From an uncultured Clostridia bacterium (lineage in GTDB: Bacteria > Bacillota > Clostridia > Christensenellales > UBA1242): a stretch of DNA of 64,000 bases. How positions within the stretch are numbered: the stretch's first letter is position 1; each line of letters starts with the position of its first letter. Made by a program: the position numbers and the translations under genes. Below, piece by piece: positions 51,125-57,564 of this stretch. Where the stretch lies: the NCBI GenBank assembly GCA_948434855.1, contig CAOJFR010000002.1:1-64000 (forward strand), read 5' to 3'. The notes below the pieces were generated by a model. It ran no database searches, was not told the origin of the DNA, and saw only the letters and a program-made list of their open reading frames with translations.

Positions 51125-51153
51125 AATGTAAGAAAATAATTTTGGAGAAAAAT

Positions 51154-51639
51154 ATGAAAGAATTACTAGAAACAATAGAAATAATTTACAACTCAATCAA
51201 TTTAATTGAAGAGGGCAAACTAAAAGAAATGTATGCCTCACAAGAAGCAGATTTTGCAGATGAAATTCAGTTTTTAAAAGATAGCATATCTTTAGCAGAG
51301 GCAATAGAAATTGCAAAACAAACTGGCGAAATTCCTGCAGAATTTTCAGAAAAGGCAGAATATGTTTTTGAAACAATAAAGGAATTAATCGGTGCAAAGC
51401 TTGCAAACACTGTAAGCAAACCATCACATGAAGACTATGTAAAATTGTTGTCTGAAAATAGTGGTTTTCAAACAGAGCCGCAGCAAACAACCGCTCGCGA
51501 AGCAACTGAAATTAAAAAAGAGCCAACCAAAGAATTGCCATCATTTTTAAGAATAAAGAAAAATGAAAGAAACAGGTTTGGCAAAAGCTATAGTGGCTCC
51601 CAAAAAGCCTATATTTCAGCTCCTCAAAAGCAGTGCTAA
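51154..51639 (+). CDS. Hypothetical protein, 161 aa
   Basis: No recognised family. The start is the ATG at 51154 (MKELLETIEII) because TTGGAG lies just upstream; the four codons before it are the ribosome binding site. The N-terminal 95 residues are acidic and helical (ISLAEAIEIAKQTGEIPAEFSEKAEYVFETIKELIGA). The C-terminal 60 are polar with a basic end (FLRIKKNERNRFGKSYSG). It sits alone between its own promoter and the str operon promoter. Confidence 0.72.
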   Translation: MKELLETIEIIYNSINLIEEGKLKEMYASQEADFADEIQFLKDSISLAEAIEIAKQTGEIPAEFSEKAEYVFETIKELIGAKLANTVSKPSHEDYVKLLSENSGFQTEPQQTTAREATEIKKEPTKELPSFLRIKKNERNRFGKSYSGSQKAYISAPQKQC

Positions 51640-51679
51640 AAAATAATAAAAAAATATTAAAAAAATATAAGAAAAGTTA

Positions 51680-51708
51680 TTGACTTAAAACAAAATATAA
51701 GATAGAAT
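51680..51708 (+). promoter_or_regulatory. Promoter of the str operon
   Basis: TTGACT and TAGAAT with 17-bp spacing, giving a ~130-nt leader before rpsL. Confidence 0.65.
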
Positions 51709-51714
51709 GATAGG

Positions 51715-51844
51715 GCATAAAATTTATGTTTGACATTCTGTCTTTTTTTATTTTGACGGTGTAAAGTAAGAAAATCACAAATGTTCAAGAATTTCCTCGT
51801 CGGGTTTAGAGAAAATTCACCAAATTTACACAGGAGGTAATACT
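51715..51844 (+). promoter_or_regulatory. Structured leader of rpsL-rpsG
   Basis: The outer helix GTGTAAA (51759-51765) pairs with TTTACAC (51825-51831), ending one base before AGGAGG. Inside, GAATTTCCTC (51789-51798) pairs with GAGAAAATTC (51809-51818) with one mismatch and a GTCGGGTTTA loop. A T-run at 51742-51749 lies in the early leader. The structure abuts the ribosome binding site and could mediate feedback by S12 or S7; this is inference. Confidence 0.5.
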
Positions 51845-52222
51845 ATGCCAACCATTAACCAACTTATCCGTCATGGTAAAGGTAGAGAACAACAGTCTAG
51901 CAAGGCAAAATGCCCAGCACTTGAAAGCTGTCCACAAAAGCGTGGAGTATGCTTAAACGTAACAACCACATCTCCAAAAAAGCCAAACTCAGCGCTCAGA
52001 AAAATCGCAAGGGTTCGTCTTTCAAACAGAATGGAAGGAACTGTTTATATTCCAGGTGAAGGACATAACCTTCAAGAGCACTCAGTCGTTCTTATTCGTG
52101 GTGGCCGTGTAAAAGACTTGCCAGGTGTGCGTTATCACATCATTCGTGGAGTCTTAGACACAGCAGGTGTTCAAAATCGTAAACAGGCTAGAAGTAAATA
52201 CGGTGCTAAAAAATCTAAATAA
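51845..52222 (+). CDS. rpsL: 30S ribosomal protein S12
   Basis: S12 sits at the decoding centre. The 125 residues contain the conserved core TTTSPKKPNSALRKIARVRL, with the lysine (KPNS) that is commonly mutated in streptomycin resistance, and GEGHNLQEHSVVLIRGGRVKDLPGVRYHIIRG. A typical early insert (ALESCPQKRGVCLNV) carries the Cys pair. AGGAGG precedes the ATG. It is the first gene of the str operon. Confidence 0.98.
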   Translation: MPTINQLIRHGKGREQQSSKAKCPALESCPQKRGVCLNVTTTSPKKPNSALRKIARVRLSNRMEGTVYIPGEGHNLQEHSVVLIRGGRVKDLPGVRYHIIRGVLDTAGVQNRKQARSKYGAKKSK

Positions 52223-52260
52223 TTAAAGATTAAATTTAAAAAATAAGATAGGAGGAAATT

Positions 52261-52731
52261 ATGTCAAGAAGAAATAGAGCAATCGTTCGTGAAGTTGCGC
52301 TAGATCCAGTATATGGTTCAAAAGTAGTAACCAAAGTAATCAACCAAGTAATGCTTGATGGAAAAAGGTCAATAGCTCAAAAAGTAGTATACGATGCAAT
52401 GAAAACTGCAGGCGCAAAACTAAATGCAGAGCCAATTGATGTATTCAATAAAGCACTTGAAAACATAAAACCAGTTCTTGAAGTAAAGGCACGCCGTGTT
52501 GGTGGATCAACCTACCAAGTTCCAATGGAAATCAGACCAGAAAGAAGACAAACCTTAGCAATCAGATGGCTTGTTTTATATGCAAGACAAAGAAGTGAAA
52601 GAACAATGGCAAACAAACTTGCAGGCGAACTAGTAGATGCATATAACAATGCAGGAAGTGCATTCAAGAAGAAAGAAGATGTTCACAGAATGGCAGAAGC
52701 CAACAAAGCATTTGCATCATATCGTTGGTAA
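52261..52731 (+). CDS. rpsG: 30S ribosomal protein S7
   Basis: S7 is the primary assembly protein of the 30S head and a known translational regulator of the str operon in E. coli. The 156 residues are canonical: MSRRNRAIVREVALDPVYGS, VTKVINQVMLDGKRSIAQK, KARRVGGSTYQVPMEIRPERRQTLAIRWLV and KKEDVHRMAEANKAFASYRW. AGGAGG precedes the ATG. fusA follows after 152 bp with its own promoter. Confidence 0.98.
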   Translation: MSRRNRAIVREVALDPVYGSKVVTKVINQVMLDGKRSIAQKVVYDAMKTAGAKLNAEPIDVFNKALENIKPVLEVKARRVGGSTYQVPMEIRPERRQTLAIRWLVLYARQRSERTMANKLAGELVDAYNNAGSAFKKKEDVHRMAEANKAFASYRW

Positions 52732-52796
52732 AAAGCTGTCAGCAAAAAAAATGCTGAACAAAATCTAAAAATAAACAAAAAATCGCATTAAAATGT

Positions 52797-52825
52797 TTGT
52801 TAATTTTAAAAAATAATATTATACT
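52797..52825 (+). promoter_or_regulatory. Promoter of fusA
   Basis: TTGTTA and TATACT with 17-bp spacing in the rpsG-fusA gap. fusA-tuf could thus be transcribed separately from rpsL-rpsG. Confidence 0.55.
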
Positions 52826-52883
52826 TAAAAATGTAATTGTTAATAATAAAACAATTTGAAACTAAATAGGAGAAACTTAATTT

Positions 52884-54959
52884 ATGCCTAGAGAATATGC
52901 ACTAAACAAAGTTCGTAATATTGGAATCATGGCACACATAGATGCCGGAAAAACCACAACATCAGAGCGAATTTTGTTTTATACGGGAAAGACCCACAAA
53001 ATAGGTGAAGTTCATGATGGCGGTGCAACCATGGACTGGATGGTTCAAGAGCAAGAGAGAGGAATCACAATCACTTCTGCTGCAACAACCTGTATCTGGA
53101 AAGAACATATGATTAACCTCATAGACACCCCAGGACACGTTGACTTTACAATGGAAGTAGAGCGTTCACTCCGTGTATTGGACGGTGCAGTTGAAGTTTT
53201 CACAGCAAAAGAGGGTGTGCAAGCCCAATCAATCAAAGTTTGGAATCAGGCAAACAAATATGGAGTTCCAAGAATCGCTTATGTAAATAAGATGGATACC
53301 TTGGGTGCAGACTTCTTTTATGCCGTAGACCAAATGAAAGAAATGCTTGGTGCAAACGCAGTTCCAGTAGAACTTCCAATCGGCAAGGAAGACACATTTG
53401 AAGGTGTTATAGACCTTGTAGAAATGAAAGCCATTTACTTCAGAGACGATGAAGGAAAAGTGATGGATGTTATAGAGATTCCAGCAGAGTATAAAGCTCA
53501 AGCTGATGAATACAGAGCAGCCCTCATTGAAGCAGTAGCAGAAACAGATGATAGTTTGCTTGAAAAATTCTTCGGTGGAGAAGAACTCTCAGTTGAAGAA
53601 ATCAGAAAAGCAATCAGAAAGTCAACTTGCGAACTCAAGATGCTCCCAGTACTTTGCGGATCATCATACAAAAACAAAGGCATTCAAGAGCTTCTTGATG
53701 CAGTTGTATATTATCTTCCAAGCCCAGTTGATATCCCACCAATGGCAGGAACCGACATGAAGGGCAACCCAATAGAGTGTGTAACAGAAGATAAGGCTCC
53801 ACTAGCAGGTCTTGCATTCAAAATTGCAACCGACCAATTTGGAAGACTCACATTCTTCAGAATCTATTCAGGCTGCTTAAAATCTGGTTCATATGTGCTA
53901 AATACAACCACTGGTGAAAAAGAAAGAATCAGCCGTTTGGTAAGAATGCACTCAAATTCAAGAACAGAAATTGCAGAAGCTTATGCTGGAGACATCGTTG
54001 CCATCATTGGTTTAAAAGATACATCAACTGGTGACACACTTTGTGATGAGTCAAGACCAGTAAAACTTGAAAATATGGATTATCCAGACCCAGTTATCAG
54101 CATGGCTATAGAGCCAAAAACAAAGGGTGACCAAGAAAAAATGACAAATGCGCTTTTAAAACTTGCTGGCGAAGACCCAAGCTTTAGATTCAGCACAAAT
54201 CGTGAAACAGGTCAAACAATCATTGCTGGTATGGGCGAACTTCACTTAAACATTGAAGTTGACAGATTAAAAAGAGAATATGGCGTTGAATGCAACGTTG
54301 GTGCTCCACAAGTTGCTTACAAAGAAACAATCAGAGGCTCAATTGAAGCCACTGGAAAATACATCAGACAATCTGGTGGTAAGGGACAATATGGTCACTG
54401 CGTTGTTAAGTTTGAAGGACTTGAGCCAGGTGAAGGCTACAAGTTTGTAGACGCCACAGTTGGTGGATCTATTCCAAAAGAATATATTCCAGCAGTTGAT
54501 AAAGGTATTCGTGAAGCTTGTCAAAGCGGTGTGCTTGCAGGCTACCCAACAGTAGACTTTAAGGCAACAGTTCTTGACGGAAGTTATCACGAAGTAGACT
54601 CTTCAGAGTCAGCGTTCATGATTGCCGGATCAATGGCATTCAAAGAAGCGTTCAAAAAAGGTAATTCAGTAATACTTGAGCCTATCATGAAGGTAGAAAT
54701 TCAAGTTCCAGATAAATATTTAGGAGACGTTCTTGGTGACCTTTCAAGAAGAAGAGGAAATGTTATCGGAACAACTCTAAAAAATGGCAACCAAACCATT
54801 GAAGGTGAAGTTCCACTATCAGAAATGTCTGGATATGTTACTGATTTAAGATCACTCACACAAGGTCGTGGTGATTCAAGCATGGAACCATGCAAATATG
54901 CAGAAGTTCCAAGAAACATCGCTGAAAAAATAATCGGCGAACGTTCTAAAAAAGATTAA
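52884..54959 (+). CDS. fusA: Translation elongation factor G
   Basis: EF-G is the GTPase that drives translocation. The 691 residues have G1 AHIDAGKTT, switch II DTPGHVDFT, NKMD, and the domain IV block GGKGQYGHCVVKFEGLEPGEGYKFVDATVGGSIPKEYIPAVDKG. The domain IV-V segment ends with MSGYVTDLRSLTQGRGDSSMEP. Length is standard. AGGAG lies 11 bases before the ATG, slightly distant. tuf follows after 33 bp. Confidence 0.98.
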   Translation: MPREYALNKVRNIGIMAHIDAGKTTTSERILFYTGKTHKIGEVHDGGATMDWMVQEQERGITITSAATTCIWKEHMINLIDTPGHVDFTMEVERSLRVLDGAVEVFTAKEGVQAQSIKVWNQANKYGVPRIAYVNKMDTLGADFFYAVDQMKEMLGANAVPVELPIGKEDTFEGVIDLVEMKAIYFRDDEGKVMDVIEIPAEYKAQADEYRAALIEAVAETDDSLLEKFFGGEELSVEEIRKAIRKSTCELKMLPVLCGSSYKNKGIQELLDAVVYYLPSPVDIPPMAGTDMKGNPIECVTEDKAPLAGLAFKIATDQFGRLTFFRIYSGCLKSGSYVLNTTTGEKERISRLVRMHSNSRTEIAEAYAGDIVAIIGLKDTSTGDTLCDESRPVKLENMDYPDPVISMAIEPKTKGDQEKMTNALLKLAGEDPSFRFSTNRETGQTIIAGMGELHLNIEVDRLKREYGVECNVGAPQVAYKETIRGSIEATGKYIRQSGGKGQYGHCVVKFEGLEPGEGYKFVDATVGGSIPKEYIPAVDKGIREACQSGVLAGYPTVDFKATVLDGSYHEVDSSESAFMIAGSMAFKEAFKKGNSVILEPIMKVEIQVPDKYLGDVLGDLSRRRGNVIGTTLKNGNQTIEGEVPLSEMSGYVTDLRSLTQGRGDSSMEPCKYAEVPRNIAEKIIGERSKKD

Positions 54960-54992
54960 TAAAAAAATAAAATAAAAAAACGGAGAAATCAA

Positions 54993-56201
54993 ATGGCAAA
55001 AGCTAAATTTGAATCTAAAAAACCACACGTTAACATTGGTACAATCGGCCACGTTGACCACGGTAAAACAACTTTAACAGCTGCAATCACAATGGTCCAA
55101 ACACAAAAATTCGGTGGAGAATCAAAAGATTACAGCCAAATTGACTCAGCTCCAGAAGAAAGAGCTAGAGGAATCACAATCAACACTGCACACGTTGAAT
55201 ATGAAACAGAAAACAGACACTACGCACACGTAGACTGCCCAGGACACGCTGACTATGTTAAAAACATGATCACCGGTGCTGCTCAGATGGACGGTGCAAT
55301 CCTTGTTTGTGCTGCAACAGACGGTGTTATGCCTCAAACAAGAGAGCATATCCTTCTTGCACGTCAAGTAGGTGTTCCAAAAATCGTTGTATTCATGAAT
55401 AAACTTGATCAACTTGGTGGCGACACAGAACTTGCTGACCTTGTTGAAATGGAAATCAGAGAACTTCTTTCAAAATACGAATATGATGGAGACAACACTC
55501 CAATCGTTCGTGGTTCAGCATTCCTTGCACTTGAAGCTGCAAAAGCTGGAAAATATGATTCAGATGATTGCAAATGCATCTCAGAACTTATGGATGCAGT
55601 TGATGCTTGGATCCCAACTCCAGATAGAGCAACAGACCAACCATTCCTTATGCCAATTGAAGACGTATTCACAATCACTGGTCGTGGAACCGTTGTTACT
55701 GGTAGAGTTGAAAGAGGTGTGTTAAAATCAGGTGAAACTGTTGAAATCGTTGGTCTTGAAGACAAGCCAAAATCATCAGTAGTTACTGGTATTGAAATGT
55801 TCAGAAAAACTCTTGATGAAGCTATCGCTGGTTACAACGTTGGTGTTCTTCTTAGAGGTATTGACAGAACAGACGTTCAAAGAGGACAAATCCTTTCTAA
55901 ACCAGGAACAATCCACCCACACACAGAGTTTGAAGCTCAAGTATACGTTTTAACAAAAGAAGAAGGTGGCCGTCATACAGCATTCTTCAACAACTATCGT
56001 CCACAATTCTATTTCAGAACAACTGACGTTACTGGTTCAATCGCTCTTCCAGAGGGAACAGAAATGGTAATGCCTGGTGACCACACAAAGATGACAGTTC
56101 AACTTATCTCTCCAGTAGCTATCGAAGAAGGTCTTCGTTTCGCTATCCGTGAAGGTGGCAGAACAGTAGGTTCTGGTGTAGTTTCAAAAATTATCAAATA
56201 G
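54993..56201 (+). CDS. tuf: Translation elongation factor Tu
   Basis: EF-Tu delivers aminoacyl-tRNA. The 402 residues begin MAKAKFESKKPHVNIGTIGHVDHGKTTLTAAI, with DCPGHADYVKNMITGAAQMDGAILV, NKLD and the domain 2 GRGTVVTGRVERG. The insert around GKYDSDDCKCISEL is slightly longer than in E. coli. GGAG precedes the ATG. It is the last gene of the str cluster; two unusual hairpins follow immediately. Ile is encoded mostly by ATC/ATT and almost never ATA here, unlike most neighbours, as expected for a very highly expressed gene. Confidence 0.98.
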   Translation: MAKAKFESKKPHVNIGTIGHVDHGKTTLTAAITMVQTQKFGGESKDYSQIDSAPEERARGITINTAHVEYETENRHYAHVDCPGHADYVKNMITGAAQMDGAILVCAATDGVMPQTREHILLARQVGVPKIVVFMNKLDQLGGDTELADLVEMEIRELLSKYEYDGDNTPIVRGSAFLALEAAKAGKYDSDDCKCISELMDAVDAWIPTPDRATDQPFLMPIEDVFTITGRGTVVTGRVERGVLKSGETVEIVGLEDKPKSSVVTGIEMFRKTLDEAIAGYNVGVLLRGIDRTDVQRGQILSKPGTIHPHTEFEAQVYVLTKEEGGRHTAFFNNYRPQFYFRTTDVTGSIALPEGTEMVMPGDHTKMTVQLISPVAIEEGLRFAIREGGRTVGSGVVSKIIK

Positions 56202-56329
56202 TTTTTAGAGCAAAAATTACGCAACCTAATGCGAAATAATAAAAAATTCTAAACAGTCATTATCGCAAGATAACTCCTGCTTAGAATTTTTTTTATTTCT
56301 TTTATCTTATGCAATTTTTGCTCTAAAAA
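56202..56329 (+). repeat. 17-bp inverted arms enclosing hairpin element 1 after tuf
   Basis: TTTTTAGAGCAAAAATT (56202-56218) is perfectly complementary to 56313-56329. The arms start one base after the tuf stop and enclose a small CGCA/TGCG hairpin (56220-56233) and the conserved-core hairpin at 56241-56292. Together they would fold as a multi-branched RNA or DNA cruciform in the tuf 3' UTR. The function is unknown. Confidence 0.7.
56241..56292 (+). ncRNA. Conserved-core hairpin element 1 (terminator-like)
   Basis: The outer stem AAATTCTAA/TTAGAATTT (extendable to 12 bp) and inner CAG/CTG lead to an internal loop TCA/CTC. A TTATC-GCAA-GATAA hairpin with a GNRA tetraloop caps it. A T-run follows. 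A 24-nt core (56253-56276) recurs exactly in element 2 at 56367-56390. Confidence 0.75.
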
Positions 56330-56360
56330 CATAATAAGTATTATGCAGAGTTTCAAAAAA

Positions 56361-56406
56361 GCCAAGACAGTCATTATCGCAAGATAACTCGTGTCTTGGT
56401 TTTTTC
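56361..56406 (+). ncRNA. Conserved-core hairpin element 2 (terminator-like)
   Basis: The outer stem CCAAGACA/TGTCTTGG (56362-56369, 56392-56399) encloses the same 24-nt core as element 1, with GNRA-capped TTATC/GATAA and the TCA/CTC internal loop. TTTTTT follows. The outer stem sequence is completely different from that of element 1 but still fully paired. Confidence 0.75.
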
Positions 56407-56530
56407 TTGTGCCTCGTTTCTTGTTCAAATTTAGGCTCAAAAATGATTTAACTTTTTTTCTTAACTCAAATGTTTCTGTCATGTTTTCAATCACATTTTT
56501 GCTAAAAATGAAAACGAGTTTTATAGCAAC

Positions 56531-56640
56531 TTGTCATAAAAATGTTATAAAGATGTTATAAACTTGTTATAAAAATGTTATAAACTTGTTATAAAGTTGT
56601 TATAAACTTGTTATATTTTTGTTATAAAAGTGTTATATAA
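56531..56640. repeat. Ten-copy 11-bp direct repeat array
   Basis: Ten contiguous units of exactly 11 bp follow the pattern (A/T/G)TGTTATAAAN; the first unit has TCA and the eighth and tenth end in variants. The period is close to one DNA helical turn, so each TTATAA core faces the same side. It lies 116 bp upstream of a small HTH gene and downstream of tuf. Confidence 0.92.
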
Positions 56641-56755
56641 AAGCTCATTTTTGGCGAAGTTAAAAGAATATATTTGATAAAAATTTATTAAAATTCATAA
56701 CACTGAAGTATTTAAAAAATGAATTATGTTATGCTTGTTTTGGAGGAAATATTTT

Positions 56756-56977
56756 ATGACTTTAATTAACATAATTTCATATAACTTATTAATGTTATTA
56801 GCTATTAGAAATATAACAACTTTAGAATTAAGCAAGAAGACTAACATTAAAGAACAAATAATACTAAACTTAATAAACTGCAAGTATAAAAATATTAGTT
56901 CATCATTAATCATAAAATTTGCCGATGCTTTAAATGTTAGTATAGATGCATTTATTGTTGGATATAAAGATAATTGA
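56756..56977 (+). CDS. Small XRE-type helix-turn-helix protein
   Basis: This 73-residue protein is essentially one Cro/CI-type HTH: LLMLLAIRNITTLELSKKTNIKEQIILNLINCKYKNISSSLIIKFADALNVSIDAFI. The five-helix XRE pattern is clear, although the usual Gly in the turn is replaced. I start it at 56756 because GGAGG lies 9 bases upstream; ten further in-frame codons are unlikely to be translated. It is very AT-rich (many ATA, TTA, AAT codons), unlike the adjacent translation genes, which may hint at later acquisition. The upstream 11-bp array could be its binding site; this is unproven. Confidence 0.75.
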   Translation: MTLINIISYNLLMLLAIRNITTLELSKKTNIKEQIILNLINCKYKNISSSLIIKFADALNVSIDAFIVGYKDN

Positions 56978-57018
56978 AACTTATCTTATTTTTGCTAATA
57001 AAAAAATAAAAATAAAGA

Positions 57019-57046
57019 AAAGATATGCTAGTTTGGCGTATCTTTT
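57019..57046. terminator. Bidirectional terminator between the HTH gene and the minus-strand gene
   Basis: AAAGATATGC / GCGTATCTTT stem (one G-T pair) flanked by A and T runs. Confidence 0.8.
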
Positions 57047-57252
57047 TTATTTTCAATCTTAATATTAAACTCTTTTAAAAGTTCAAAATATTCACCCCAG
57101 CGGTGCTGTCTGATTGGCATGGCAATGTTGCAGTCAAAATGCAAAACAAGGGCAGGGCAAATTTTGTTGTGATTTGCCACAATTTCAGCACTTATGCAGT
57201 GCCCCGTTTTGATTAAGTTTTGTGCTTTTGCATGATAATTAAAATAGCTCAT
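57028..57252 (-). CDS. Small conserved-looking hypothetical protein, 74 aa
   Basis: This 74-residue protein (MSYFNYHAKAQNLIKTGHCISAEIVANHNKICPALVLHFD, then AMPIRQHRWGEYFELL) is reminiscent of short clostridial hypotheticals with the pattern KAQ-LI-G and PALVL-F followed by PMPIR-HRW-EY. I know of no assigned function. There is no clear ribosome binding site upstream of the ATG at 57252, so the start is uncertain. It is the only minus-strand gene in the 43-64 kb interval, between a bidirectional terminator and the rpoB leader region. Confidence 0.6.
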   Translation of the reverse strand: MSYFNYHAKAQNLIKTGHCISAEIVANHNKICPALVLHFDCNIAMPIRQHRWGEYFELLKEFNIKIENKKDTPN

Positions 57253-57328
57253 GTTAATATTATGGATTGGTCACAAAATATCAATTCAAAAATAATAGTT
57301 ATAAAATAAAAATATTTTTAAAAAACTA

Positions 57329-57358
57329 TTGACTTATGTTTGCCAAAAATGTTATATT
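57329..57358 (+). promoter_or_regulatory. Promoter of rpoB-rpoC
   Basis: TTGACT and TATATT (18-bp spacing; TTATAT would give 17). It leaves a leader of about 200 nt before rpoB. Confidence 0.65.
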
Positions 57359-57364
57359 AATATA

Positions 57365-57564
57365 GTCTACCATAATTATTGTTAGGAGTATGAGCACTCG
57401 CAAAATAGTTATGGTTTTATAAGTCAAGAAATGTAGATACTCTGCAAACTTTCGTCCTTTATTTGCAGTGTATAGAATCGACTATTTTTTTGGCTTTTTG
57501 CTACCATTTTTGCAGAAAAACACAATAAAAGTGACTCTTTAATAATTTTCTTTTGGAGGACTAC
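57365..57564 (+). promoter_or_regulatory. Structured rpoB leader
   Basis: Hairpin 1: CCATAATTATT (57370-57380) with AATAGTTATGG (57404-57414), 11 bp with one G-T pair. Its loop contains a small GAGT/ACTC hairpin. Hairpin 2: ATACTCTGCAAA (57437-57448) with TTTGCAGTGTAT (57462-57473), 12 bp with one mismatch. ATAG/CTAT then leads into a run of eight T near 57484-57491, which could act as an attenuator. No leader peptide with a clear ribosome binding site was found. TTTGGAGGA precedes the rpoB ATG. Confidence 0.6.
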
